Of a DNA stretch of 64,000 nucleotides, positions 34,650 to 45,704 are shown piece by piece. The translations under genes and the position numbers were made by a program. The notes beneath the pieces are model-generated. The model was not told the DNA's origin, did no database searches, and saw only the letters and a list, made by a program, of their open reading frames with translations. Source of the DNA: Oscarella lobularis (lineage: Eukaryota; Porifera; Homoscleromorpha; Homosclerophorida; Oscarellidae); NCBI RefSeq assembly GCF_947507565.1, contig NC_089185.1:2170001-2234000 (forward strand), read 5' to 3'. The stretch's first letter is position 1; every line of letters begins with the position of its first letter.

Positions 34650-35686
34650 AATTTGCGGATATTTTTGATTCAAGAAATAGTTGGCGTTTCAGCCAAAAAA
34701 CCCATACATGCGAGGGCCACTTGCGATAACCGTGAGTCCAATGGGATCTAAATTAGTGGAAAACACGTCAAAAATTGAGGAAGTTTCTTATACAGTAGAG
34801 TCTAATACTAACCGATACTTGGATTTGAGCACAGTCTATGCCTCCTCTTGAAAACCGTCTTGAAGAAAGAAGTCATTTTGAATTCGCCAAAGTCAGCTCA
34901 CCTGCGGTTGAAAATCGAGATGTTTTGTCCGATGTATGCACCAAAATAGCTTTGCTTTCTAATCGTGGAAATTGACTTGCCTTTCCGCAAACTTTTGGTA
35001 TGTGGGACGAGTCTCCAGACTCTCAGTGTGACCCCCGTTTGTGACGACTGTGGACTTATTTATTTGCCAAGTACGTTATTAGCTGAACCTCGTCTAATTT
35101 TCTGCAAGTCTTCAAAGAAAGACACTTTTACAGCACGTTCCTCGCCCAAGCTCTACCTAATACAGGTGTATACGTGTACCTTCAAAAGACGATCACTTGA
35201 CAATCATTGCTTCACAAAAAAATTAATTTTTGACAAATTCAGGGGAATATTCTAAATGGGATGATCACAACGTTCAAAATTGAATCTTTTTGCTAAAATA
35301 GAGATTATGTATGACTCTGTTGTAGTGTAGTAAGACGGAGCGTGGCACCAGCATCTTGTTGACCAGGCTACAATAAACAAGCTCGTTAAGATCACAAAGC
35401 CTTTGAGATCATCGATGGGATCGCTCTTACCTCTTTACCCACTCCTTTCCTTTCCGCTTATTCCGACGCTCCATAGGGCTCGAAGGTAGTCTCTCGAAGG
35501 TACAGTTGAGCACTCTCATTTTGCGCTTGTCTGGAAATATCTGCATGTAGGGTGTCCAACTATTTGATTACGTAGGCCTCTCCTAATAGGCAAAAAGTGC
35601 GTAATAAGAGACAAATCATTGCAGTCCAAATCATAGCAAATGCGTTTGTCTCTCTAATTAAGACATACCAAACGTCACCTCGTTTA
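34650..35686. other. No gene recognised
   Basis: One 97-codon plus-strand frame (34965-35255) without motifs. No supported splice structure. Confidence 0.5.
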
Positions 35687-36023
35687 GGACAAATTGTCCT
35701 CAGGACAATTTTAAAATTGTCCCAGCACAAATTGTCCCCAGGACAAATTGTCCTCAGGACAAATTTCCCAGGACAAATTGTCCTGGGGACAAATTGTCCC
35801 AGGGCAAATTGTCCCAGGACAAATTGTCCCAGGACAAATTGTAACCAGGACAAATTGTTCCAGGACAAATTGTCCCAGGACAAATTGTCCCAAAGACAAA
35901 TTGTCCCGGGACAAATTGTTCCAGGAAAAATTGTCCCAGGACAAATTGTCCCCAGGACAAATTGTCCCCAGGACAAATTTTCCCAGGACAAATTGTCCCC
36001 AGGACAATTTTAAAATTGTCCCA
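35687..36023. repeat. Array of about 24 near-palindromic GGACAAATTGTCC 13-mers
   Basis: The core GGACAAATTGTCC, spaced by CA or a few bases, repeats from end to end. The outermost units at both edges instead read GGACAATTTTAAAATTGTCC, a perfect 20-bp palindrome. Because each unit is close to its own reverse complement, both strands look alike, and the open frames in four registers are translations of the repeat. Confidence 0.95.
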
Positions 36024-36227
36024 GCGTAAATGTGAACATGTCTAGAGACGAACGAATGAATGAATGGATGGATCAGGTTTCACTCTGCGCGTTATCATAT
36101 AGCCTCGTTGTCATTGACCATGTTCTTTCTCTAGCCCCCTTTTCATGAAGTAATTGCCCACGTGAGAATCGTCGCATAAAACGTAATTGCTCATCCCTTT
36201 CCTTGCATTGTTCCCTAATCACCAGCA

Positions 36228-36383
36228 TGCCGTCACACGTTGAGGTCAGCGGAGAGAAGGACGGCTCATTTCATTTCTCCCTTCCAACTGCAGTGAAGTT
36301 GGTTGGCACACGTATTAATGACAACGGCGTTCCTTATCTCCTTTTTGACGCTTCTCCCAAAGAGACATACAAAATGTCTTAAA
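36228..36383 (+). CDS. Possible first exon (52 codons) upstream of the Death domain
   Basis: It starts MPSHVEVSGEKDGSFHFSLP and continues KLVGTRINDNGVPYLLFDAS. It is protein-like and 104 bp before the Death-domain acceptor, but ends in a stop without an obvious donor. A GT inside it (after GGCACAC) could serve. Unrecognised. Confidence 0.3.
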
Positions 36384-36490
36384 ACCCACTCCGGACTTCT
36401 TTTTTGGTCCCAGCTGTGTGTCCGGATTAGAGAGGCTTACTGTTGCGTGCGGAGATAACTGTACTATTTCTTGACCTATTAGGTTTTCAG

Positions 36491-36793
36491 TCTGGTCCAC
36501 GCAGTAAAGGAAGGGAGGAGCTGAACAACCTCAGCGAGAAAATTGCTTCTACGTGGAAAGATGTTGCTCGACGTCTAGAGCTTCCTGAAGCCGCAATTGA
36601 GCAAATTGCAACTGACTACGCTTGTCGGTGCCGGGAGCAAGCTCACCAAGCTCTACAACGATGGGTGGGGCAGGAGTCAAAGTCTGCATCAGTAAAAGCA
36701 CTGAGCAAAGCTCTCTGCAAAGAAGGTAAGAAAGCTGTTGCTGCTGAAATTTTCAGCCTAGATGACGAATTTCTAAGTGGTCTTCTAAGTTAA
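36491..36793 (+). CDS. Death-domain exon
   Basis: After an acceptor GTTTTCAG (to 36490) the frame reads NNLSEKIASTWKDVARRLEL, IEQIATDYACRCREQAHQAL, RWVGQE and ALSKALCKEGKKAVAAEIF. This is the six-helix Death-fold pattern with the conserved W-K-x-x-A-R-x-L, R-x-Q-A and L-x-x-W core. It ends 12 codons later at a stop (36793). The product of about 100 residues would be an adaptor or part of one in apoptosis or innate immune signalling. The first exon is not certain. The FERM-like exons begin 500 bp downstream, and whether they belong to the same gene is unclear. Confidence 0.75.
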   Translation, partial: SGPRSKGREELNNLSEKIASTWKDVARRLELPEAAIEQIATDYACRCREQAHQALQRWVGQESKSASVKALSKALCKEGKKAVAAEIFSLDDEFLSGLLS

Positions 36794-37119
36794 TCCTTAC
36801 ACACTTAGATGCATTGCACTGATACAGTAATGTTTTGATAAGAACGAAAGCTTAATTAATTAATCAACTATTATACGCCTGAGTACTTTCCTTTAATAAT
36901 TAAATGGATTGTGTATTCGGGAGCTGATTGGCGTTGCTGCCTCGCCTCCAATGCCGCTATTATTCCATATTGTCGTCCCCGAAGGCAAAAAATACATCCG
37001 AAGACTTTTCCTGCAAAACGATGTGCTAAATTAAATTTAGATGTATCCCACGCGAATTCACGTCACCGCCGTTTTAGTGGACAGATTGCACACCATCAGG
37101 CCAATAGACCATTTTCGGT

Positions 37120-37305
37120 GAAGGAGTCCATTGTAATTTACTGTAATTTATTACATGAGAGAAGAATCGGCTAGTCCCTTGTAATTCACTGTAATTTATT
37201 ACAGGGGAGAAGAGTTGGCCAGTCCCTTGTAGGCCCTGAGAATTAAAAATTAGGCCCTCAATTTATATTTAGGGCTTAATAATTAAAGATTAGGCCCTCA
37301 ATTTA
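37120..37305. repeat. Two short tandem duplications
   Basis: GTAATTTACTGTAATTTATTACA with following GAGAAGA..GGC.AGTCCC occurs twice, about 58 bp apart (37132 and 37179). AATTAAxxATTAGGCCCTCAATTTA also occurs twice (about 37240 and 37283). Confidence 0.75.
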
Positions 37306-38063
37306 ATATTTAGGAGTGCAGCCGATTCCAACCGGAAGACAACATATCCAAAGCGACGTATCTCAGCGGACTTTTGCGTCAGATCAACTACGGAAACTAT
37401 CCAGAGCAGGGCACCATTCGCTATCCGCGATACTTTTCTGGAGTTACCGATGTCGCAGCAGCACTGGAACACAGAAGAAACAAAGGTAGGCTCGCATGTC
37501 TGGATGCCATCTAATTGATTATTCTCTTGCAGGACTTTCTAAAGACATGGCTATTTACAATTTTCTCCACGAAGTCTCGTCGTGGGAACTGTATCAAACG
37601 TACGTATTTGACGGACTAGAGCAGGTGCAGCAGAATGGTCACTTTCGTCAAGTTTCAATCGGGATAAGCAAGAACGAGTTTCTTATATTCGATCACCGAG
37701 GCTTAATGATACAAAAGTATATGACGACGCTCAACGTATTCGACGTCTTAATTTTAGTTTTTGGTTGCAGGATTTCTCAAGGCGCCATCAGACAAACATC
37801 GTACACGGCGTATTATTTCAGAATTAAGTACCCGTGGAAGAGACGCTAATCAAGTTTCGCAAACCGGAGTCTGGGGCGATCACATTGAGCTGCATGCTAT
37901 TGCAAACGCGTTTAATGTCGAAATCGTCGTTGTTGAGTCAGGGGGAAATAATGATGTCACGATTGTGTCACCTATGGTTCCCAACGAGAGCACACAACAA
38001 ATTGTTGTTGTGTGCTCTCGTCGCGTCTTAAAGAGCGCGAAAAGAGCACTGAGATTAGGTTAG
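37306..38063 (+). CDS. FERM-like exons joined to an OTU-like exon, partial
   Basis: Exon 1 (about 37306-37485) ends at donor GTAGGC and exon 2 starts after TTGCAG (about 37533). Together they read ATYLSGLLRQINYGNYPEQ, NKGLSKDMAIYNFLHEVSSW, ELYQTYVF, GHFRQVSIGISKNEFLIFDH. This is the F2 lobe and first strands of the F3 lobe of a FERM domain, closest in pattern to MyTH4-FERM or band-4.1 types. The third exon (about 37770) in one frame reads GVWGDHIELHAIANAFNVEIVVVES, the C-terminal half of an OTU cysteine protease. The OTU DG-x-C catalytic block is missing, and the frame ends at 38063 without the HY block. In another frame the exon could finish F3. It looks chimeric or broken. Confidence 0.5.
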
Positions 38064-38595
38064 CTGCAGAAATTCTGTATTTATTACCTTCATATTCATT
38101 TCTGTTTACAGTACGCAGACTGAAGCGAGCACTTCCGGCTTCAGGTACATGCTTCTTGTCAGCGGAACATTTGTATATGATGTCATCTTTTATAGGTCAA
38201 ATTTGAATCTTCAATCGTCTAACATTCTGCTTTGTAGCGGCATTGTCGTGGCAATTTTTGCAGCCGCCGTCTACGTTGGGTATTCGAAGGCATGGTAGCA
38301 CGCAATTTGTTTGCTGTGTCCATTTAGAATGCATGCTAAAATCGTGTGTGCGTCTGTGTGAAAGTGGCAACTGGCATATACGTACGTGTATGACATATAT
38401 AGAAGTTGCACAAGGAAGTGGACATGCAGGAAAGTGATAGCATGGTGATAAGGTGCGTGCATTTACGGAAACGGGTAGTTTAACTTGCGCATGTGTAATT
38501 GTGCATTGACATTCCCACTGACAATATGTGCACCATTTCTTGCACAGCTTTGTCAGAGGTATAACACGCATTTCTCGCAACGCGTATTTTTCTTT
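38064..38595. other. No gene recognised
   Basis: The minus-strand frame 38197-38610 has no motif, and no inverted ends are seen. Confidence 0.45.
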
Positions 38596-38599
38596 TATT

Positions 38600-39225
38600 A
38601 TTATTTCCAAGCAGTGTCATTAAGCCAGTAAAGGCTCAAACGTTGTCGTGTGGGGAATACGATGCTTGAGTAAAAAGTACAAGCATGAAAATGCTTCTTC
38701 GATGCCTTGACGAGGAACAGGAGGTCGGAGATCAGCAAGAAGTTTTGTTGACCTTGCTGACGACTCTTTCTGGACGCTGTTGCGATGTTTTGCACTTGTC
38801 TCATGCTTTACAATACTCTGTAGCCTTATCCGCTTACACCGTTTTACGGAACTCCACGTTCCGCACTAATCAGCGTGGTGAGTCTGGCAATAGGAGCACG
38901 TCATGGTGTCGTTTTCTCTGTTGTACTTTAGCCATGATCTTCCCACTAGCCAGTCGGTGTTGAGCCTTTTGATTGCTTCAGGCAAAAAGTGATATATATT
39001 TGTAGTGATCCAAGATGAATAGGAGTCATTCGACGAAGTCGAGCGTGCAGAGCTTCTAAGCGACGGGAAGACGCAGCGACGACGTAGAACGGAGAACGAA
39101 AGAGCCAGCGACAACCCTAAACGGCGACCGGAAAAGACAACTCCGGAAAAGGCAACTCCGGAAAAGGCAACTCGGGAGAAAGGCAACGACACTATGTCGC
39201 TGCCCGACTTGAGAGTCGAGTCCAT
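38600..39225 (-). pseudogene. N-terminal fragment of a hAT (ZNF862-like) transposase
   Basis: The minus strand reads EAIKRLNTDWLVGRSWLKYN, DTMTCSYCQTHHAD (TTF/BED-like zinc finger) then, after a stop and frame shift, RLQSIVKHETSAKHRNSV, EEAFSCLYFLLKHRIPHTT, EPLL. The order and motifs match the first 200 residues of the hAT protein at 5370. The rest is missing. Upstream the Ala-Thr-Pro-Glu-Lys-like coding (AACTCCGGAAAAGGC, three tandem copies at about 39132-39183) is a small repeat. Confidence 0.65.
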
Positions 39226-39229
39226 GTCT

Positions 39230-39798
39230 TCGAGAAGAGCCTAAGAAGTGCGCACGCTCTCCGCGAACCGCTCCTCGCACGCGCTCAGGCTTACTGGCTC
39301 CGTTTTATTGCTTTTGAAGTGCCACGCATCGTAAGCGACATGGAGTTCGTTCACTCTTTGCAGAGCGTTGTTCCTGCTGGTGAGGACAACATCGCGATAT
39401 TGAGCCTCTTCGCTGTTTAGAACTAAGGCTGCTACTTCGTTGCACTGTGGGGTATTAAACGTGCGTGGGTGGTGACCAACGGGAATTCTGTCTGCGCGAA
39501 TCCTATCGCGTGGGGTTCAGGGCGCTGCGCCAAATGCGCATAGTGTAAGCAACACCCCTACGCGATTCGCTAACCAATGTCACTCTTTAGAGCAATGCGA
39601 CAGAGGCCTTCTTGATGAAGACAACGAACGACCAGGTTTCCCATTGGGGCCCTTGCGGAGTACCACCCGTGGTACCACTATGAAATACGCAACACCAAAA
39701 CAGCTCAGCAGACAAAACGACAACTAGAAAGACAATTTCTAAATCACAACAATAGCATAATAATAGTTGCATGAATGAACTTCTGTCACATCTTCCGT
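39230..39798. other. No gene recognised; downstream flank of the receptor gene
   Basis: It probably contains the 3' UTR of the minus-strand receptor gene near 39780. No polyadenylation signal stands out. Confidence 0.4.
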
Positions 39799-42700
39799 TC
39801 AGTAGATGTGAGCTCTAAAGAAATACATGTCCAAAAATGCAGTTATATTGAACGCATACCTTCTGCGACGCCAGCCGTTCACTGCTACTGCGACAGCTGT
39901 GACAAATATAATCGAAAGTGCTAAAGCCACGACGCCCCAATCGACAAGTATCGTCTCGTTGTCGACAACAACTGCATTTGTTGTTTTCTTTCCTGAAATT
40001 GTTGGCTTCCTTGATGTCACTCTATACGTGCCAGTGACACGGCAAGAAGCGCCAGATGAATGGAATACTCCTTCGGCCAAAGACTGATTTGCATCACAAG
40101 GATCAACTACAGTAGAACGGCAATAATTAATTAGACGAAAAAGCCAATACTGCAACCGTACCACGATTATTTGCCGTGAACGAGAGTTCGACGTCCTGTG
40201 TTTTAACTGGAGCCGTGCCGCCTGAGTAGAAGGCCCCAGTCGGAAAAACGATTGCAAGAGTGCGATAGTCATCCCACAGTCCAATAGTCGGAACATCGTT
40301 CAGGTCTTCTGGGGAGAAGTTGATGATTTTAGACAGTTGAGAACGACTCAGAACTGGCGGAGCATTAGTGTCGCGTGAAAATTTGACGACTATCGCTGTT
40401 CCTGGACCGAATTTGTCGCTCGACACCCCTCGACTTCAACCGAAGTTACATGAACTCTCTAATACAAACGGAATCGAAAAGCTAGTCTAGTACAAATAAA
40501 TGCAATCAATAGGAACCTGCTGCTTTTGACCGACCCTCTTCATGCGTTCCTCAGGTCCCTTCTCTTCCTGTGCGTCACGGCGACCACGCCTGGACATTTC
40601 AGTAATACATTCCATTCCACCTCGGATCACTATCTGGGGCGGATTGTCGTTGATAGTGACGATGTCCACATTTGACACGGCACTGCTGTTTGCAGGTGGC
40701 TGCCCGTTGTCAAAGACAGTAAAAACAATCTACAATACGTGGTTATTCCCACGTGATGATGAGTTACTGTGTGACTAAAGTCTACACCTTGCGGCCAATT
40801 TTCACTAGAGACGCGTAGCTGACAAAGAGTGTCGGCTCGTCAGCTGAAGAGGCGTAGAACAGATGTCCAACCACACATGCATAGAGCTACGTTAAAGATA
40901 AGTTTGTACTGAAGAGTGCATTCGTCGCGTACATACCTGTCCGCCATTTAGACCGGTGAACGTGAGGAGTTTTCCCGATGAATCCGTTTCATACTACAAA
41001 TGAAATATTTAGTACAAGAACTGCCACTGTATTTGCTGACGCACCGTCAATCCCGAACATTCTGAAAATTTTCGTAGAAAAATAAACTCATCTACGTCAA
41101 GTTTGTTAGGATATAGTGCCCTGCGAAAGATGACATGTACAATTACTATTCATTGCGGTTTCCTACGTCAATTCCACTGTCATTCTTGTGATATTGTTTC
41201 CTTCAGTCGAATCGTCAATAAAGACGTCGTGCGGTCGACTCACGACGTGCTGGCCCACGTCCTGTTCTTCTGTGAATTTAATGCGATCGTCATTTCCTAT
41301 TCCGACACCCAAATCCAAGTGTGGACCATCGTTGACAAATACGGTGGAGACGCTCACAAACACCGGCAAGCTTGCTGCTCCCTCCTTATCCCAAACAGTC
41401 GCTGTGATTTGCGACGCCGCCCTCGCTGGTTCAGGGACTGCGTTGTCGTATGTCGCCGAATTCAATATCTAGTAACAAGAATACTCAAGAAAATAACGAC
41501 GAAAACTCTAATCTGCACCTCAAGGTAAGCCGCCAAAGAGGCGACGCCGTTCAAATAAACACTTTCAGTGCCAGAACCAACGACGACAACTCCGAAACCA
41601 TTGGCAACGTTTTCATCAACAGCAATAATGTCTCCAGGACGCGACGTGCCGAATGAAAGCGTCGCATTGCCAGCAAAGAAACTGTCCACGTCAATCAGAA
41701 CGGTAGACATTGGGAAGATCTGCACAGATGGCCCATTCTTGGTGTAGGTAATCGAATGAGATCTATCTGCTATTGAGGCAAATTGAGGAGGAGGACTGGA
41801 CGGCGAAAATCGTAGAATTGGGCCGTCGCTGACAGGATGCGAAGTATGGCTGGAGTGCTGCTGTTTTGGCCATCGCTCACGATCATGTAAGCCATTCTTC
41901 AGAAAGCAATTGCAAAAGCGTGGTGAAAAATTCATGCTATTAATTAACCTTGGGTCCGTTGAGAGATTGACCGGAGGACTGAGAGTGTTGACAAAGCCAA
42001 AAGACGACAAAACCATTTTTAATATTTGATTTTAGCGCTTCCTGACAGTCTCTGCAGAAAAACATTAAAAAGTCCCTGTACTAGAACACTTTGGTTTTAC
42101 CAGAATCTGATAATTACTATCGACGGTTATACCAAATGCTGCGGCAAAGGACGAATTCAAAACTAATGCGTCGCCGTCGTGGCCATCCATGAGACTAACC
42201 GTTGCTCTTTGCGAGAAATGCACAATGAAAAAGAATCATTTTGATGTCAAGTTGTAGAGGACGATTACCCGGTCATGTTCATGTCATTAGTATCCGCTAT
42301 GTTGAGTACACCATCCGGAGAGAAAACTTGGCGGATATCCTTCTGTATAAAACAATTCGTGTTGGCTCAATGTTATGACCGGAGCAACGTTGAAATCAAC
42401 TAGCAGGATGCTGAAGAGAATGCTACAGAACTAATAATGGATATGGTTTTAACGACGTACAGAACAGTTTCCGTTGCCGAGAACTTCCCGTCGAATACGC
42501 TGAACTCAACAACAACTTTGTCCAGTCCTTCGAAATCGAGCTCTCTAAATTCCAGTATTTCAAATTTTAAGATCAAATTTAATCATGCATTGGTTTACGT
42601 ATTGGTATAAGTTACATTGTTGAGAAGAGCTTGGAAAACGGTAGTTGATGCGTTTCCAGTGAGAAAAATTTCTTTCCCAGTCACTCCAACCTTGTAGAAC

Positions 42701-43292
42701 GTAGGTGATCGAACTAACAATTATGGAACAGTGTTCAGAAGTCTTACTTCGGACTTGACGACCCTATTGTAATCTATGATTGACAAAGTCCCGCTTCCAC
42801 TTGAACAAATTCTTGCTGTAGCCGATTGTATACGATAGCTGTAATACACGTAAAATAATGAGATATACGGCACCTAGAGAAACCATTGAACAACTTTACA
42901 ATTGATGATCTGGGTCCGATAGATTGAGCGAATTGCTCGTGACGTTAATAGGAGCTCGACTGCCCTCCTCGTACCGTGTAGCAGGCACTGCATGAAGGAA
43001 AAAATACCGTCAGTACTTTCACACATACAGCAGAAAAACTTTACTTCCAATGGTTAGGATAGGTTCATTATCGTTGTTCCCAACAAACTGTACGGTCAAC
43101 GGGAGTTGAAAAGCCATTTGAATCAATGACTGTGAAAAGCAGAACACTATTATGTATTATTACCTTTTGCTCAATCATGCATTCTTCTCGAACAAAGGCT
43201 TGCTCAGAGAGTGCCGCTTGAAAAGCGTGCAGGGGTATGACGCCCCTGCCGTCCGGGCATATGGATTTAATTAGTCTCGTTTTCTCACTCAT
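39799..43292 (-). CDS. Single-pass adhesion receptor with cadherin/VCBS-like repeats, 5' end missing
   Basis: At least 14 small exons separated by 40-90-bp GT-AG introns. Supported ones are 43129-43044 (LTVQFVGNNDNEPILTIG), 42987-42900, 42838-42748, about 42709-42598 (IFLTGNASTTVFQALLNNVTYTNT), about 42560-42460 (VVVEFSVFDGKFS), about 42230-42120, about 41880-41519, 41468-41167 and 41120-41045. The last two pairs join in frame (SLAAYLE/ILNSATYDN; TVELT/ALYPNKLDVDEF). The repeat is an extracellular beta-domain: GD..., a LxLTGxASxxxYQxxLxxVTYxNT-type strand pair, DGxxS, then NDNPP or NDGPHLDL linkers, which fit cadherin-like repeats of marine invertebrate receptors. Near the C-terminus VVKFSRDTNAPPVLSRSQL is a distinct Ig-like domain. 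Next come a Ser/Thr-rich stalk and a transmembrane helix (VDWGVVALALSIIFVTAVAVAV), then WRRRR. The cytoplasmic tail is short. A phase problem near 42740 shows that one splice is not understood. The gene is cut off upstream at the Mutator-like element. Confidence 0.7.
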
Positions 43293-43294
43293 CT

Positions 43295-43924
43295 TAGGCT
43301 CGAAGGTCCAGCCTGAGTTGAGCTAACGCGCTTACATACGGGCAAGCCTCGTAGCTCAGCACAGGCTGTACCCAACCAATTCGATGACGTAACTCTAGCC
43401 AATCAGAGGCGAGTCAGCAGCTTTTGGACTTCTCGACGCTGATTGGTTCGCGTGACCATGACGCTAACAACACGACATAAGAAGGAAACTATGCTTTCAA
43501 GATCACCGCGCGTCATCCCACGCCCTCCCGATCCGATCGGGCGACTCTCCTGCCTCGAAATGAGGCGAAGAACTGTTATACAAGTCTAATTGGCGTCAAA
43601 GTATCGTTTTAAATCGTTTCGAACGCGTATTAGACTTATCCGACAGTTTTTCGCCTCATTTTGAGGCAGGAGAGTCGGCCGATTGGATCGGGAGGGCGTG
43701 GGATGACGCGCGGTTATCCTGAAACCATAGTTTCGTTCTTACGTCGTTGTTAGTGTCATGGTCACGCGAACCAATCAGCGTCGAGAAGTCCGAAAGCTGT
43801 TGACTCGCCTCTGATTGGCTAGAGCTACGTCATCGAATCCGTTGGGTCCAGCCTGTTCTGAGCTACGCGGCTTGCCCGTATGTAAGCGCGCGTTATCTCA
43901 ACTCAGGCTGGACCTTCGAGCCTA
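43295..43924. mobile_element. Mutator-like foldback element with perfect 9-bp duplication
   Basis: 630 bp that fold back along almost their whole length. The ends TAGGCTCGAAGGTCCAGCCT and its complement are flanked by CACTCATCT on both sides (43286-43294 and 43925-43933). The arms keep long identity, including GATCGGGAGGGCGTGGGATG and its complement. A 9-bp duplication points to MULE transposase. No coding capacity. Confidence 0.9.
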
Positions 43925-43955
43925 CACTCATCTATATACTGCAACTAGCTGCTGT

Positions 43956-43974
43956 ACCCGTGCTTCGCACGGGT
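43956..43974. repeat. ACCCGTGCTTCGCACGGGT hairpin
   Basis: A perfect short hairpin preceded by CTAGCTGCTGT. A related hairpin in the same orientation (GCCCGCGCTACGCGCGGGC at 45686-45704, preceded by CTAGCTCGTTT) lies on the other side of the satellite. Such hairpins occur at ends of several invertebrate repeat families. Confidence 0.75.
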
Positions 43975-44099
43975 AGGGAATTTTCATTTTCCTGCAAATC
44001 TTTCACTACTAATTAAGTTATTAGACCTGGAGCCGAAGCTGAAGTTACTGGTGTATAAATCAAATAATTTTAATATCGAACCCGTTAATTAAGGTTTCG

Positions 44100-45330
44100 A
44101 TATCTGAAACACGGGATTTACCAACGTCCGTTTAAACGTTATAATTTATTCACCAAACTTTTCCGAGGTTCCTTCACCATCACCGGAATCTGCCGGAGAT
44201 TTCACTGCCGCGCCCACTGCAATTCTCGGGCGCCTGCTAGATCTATAGAGGCTACTAAAGACGCGCAAGCTTAATCCTCTTACTGTTATAATTTTTCACT
44301 ACCGAATAAATTAGATTTTCCAGCGTCACTCTACCATTACCGGAATTTGCCGGTGATGATTCCACTGCGGCGCCCACGATCCTTTTCTGGTGTGAAGGGC
44401 GCTTTGGTTAATCAGTTCTGTTACAATTTATTCAAAGCGGAATAAATTTGACAGATTTGATTTTCCGACGTCCCTTTAACATCACCAAAATCTGTCGGCA
44501 ATGGCGGCGCCCACTAACGCTCCACAGGCCATTGTGGTGCGACCGCTTGAGGCCTACAAAGGGCGCGTCGGCTAATCACCCCTCTTATAATATATTCAAT
44601 AAATTTGACGAATAAGATTTGCCATGTTCCCTAATCAGTACCGGGATTTTCCGGGAATGATTCCACTACGGCGCCCACTACCGCGTTACTGGCCATTTTT
44701 GGCGTTTGCTTGAGGCCACGAAGGCTAATCATTTCTGTTATAATTTATTCGCTGCGGAATAAATTTGACGGTTATGATTTTTCGACGTCCTTTCATCATC
44801 ACCAAAATCCTTTGGCAATGGCTTCACTGCGGCGCCCACTAACGCTCCGCAGGCCATTGTCGGGCGTTCGCTTGAGGCTTACTGAGGGCATGTCGGCTAA
44901 AACCTCTGTTCAAATTTATTTACAACCGAATAAATTTGACAAAAAGATTTTTCTACGCCCCCTAATCATGACCGCGGACTTTGCCGGGACTGATTCCACT
45001 AAGGCGCCCGCTACCGCTTTACAGGCCATTTTCTGGCGTTTGCTTGAGGCAACGAAGGGCGCGTCGGCTAATCACTTCTGTTATAATTTATTCGCAGCGA
45101 AATAAATATGACGGTTATGAATCTCCGACGTCCCATAATCATTACCGGAATTTGACGGCGATGACTTCACTGCGGCGCCCACGTATACTAACGCTCCGCA
45201 GGCTCTTTTCGGGCGTTCGCTAGATCTGTAGAGGCTACACGAAGGACGCCTAGGCCAATCGCTTCCTTTACACCACGGAACGAATTCTACGGAATTGATT
45301 TCCACGGTCACTGCACCATCGCCCACTGAC
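44100..45330. repeat. Satellite-like array of about eight 150-185-bp units
   Basis: Each unit contains GTTATAATTTATTC, a GCGGAATAAATTTGACG block, TTTTCCGACGTCCC, ATCACCxxAATxTGCCGG and CACTGCGGCGCCCACTAACG. Units begin near 44139, 44287, 44419, 44583, 44736, 44907, 45080 and 45265. Divergence is high, so the array is old. The ORFs at 44710-45223 are read from the repeat. Confidence 0.85.
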
Positions 45331-45685
45331 GCTCTGCGGGGCCTTTCTCGGGCGTACGCTCGAAGCAACCTATACTAAATACTAAGAGCGCGTAAGCCGA
45401 GCGACGGACTAGTGCGCAGGCTGTTCGACGGCGCCCGTTCGCGGTGGGGCATCGCCGGCATCGCAATGCGGTTCCGGCAGGTCACGCGGGGAACCGCTCG
45501 AGGACCGCAGGCGCTTTCGCATGGCTTTGTGGGGAGTGAACGCGACGACGTCACCGCCAGAGATCTCGGCAGGTCACGCGGGGAACGCGACGGCACCGTA
45601 AAATTATCGAGGGCGATCACGTGGCGCTCGGTCCCGTATCGGCAATGGCGTCGTTTGGGCTTTAAAGGTATAGACTAGCTCGTTT

Positions 45686-45704
45686 GCCCGCGCTACGCGC
45701 GGGC
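45686..45704. repeat. GCCCGCGCTACGCGCGGGC hairpin
   Basis: Right-hand counterpart of the hairpin at 43956. It follows a GC-rich segment (45380-45680) with three copies of GCAGGTCACGCGGGGAAC-type sequence or parts of it. Confidence 0.7.

Noticed and set aside
34793-35325. Possible inverted ends TACAGTAGAGTC and GACTCTGTTGTA
   Set aside because: Only about 10 of 12 bases pair, with no extension and no duplication.
35560-36029. Long frames in four registers across the GGACAAATTGTCC array
   Set aside because: Repeat translation; the unit lacks stops in several frames.
44710-45223. Two plus-strand frames of 80 and 131 codons
   Set aside because: They follow the satellite unit and repeat with its period.
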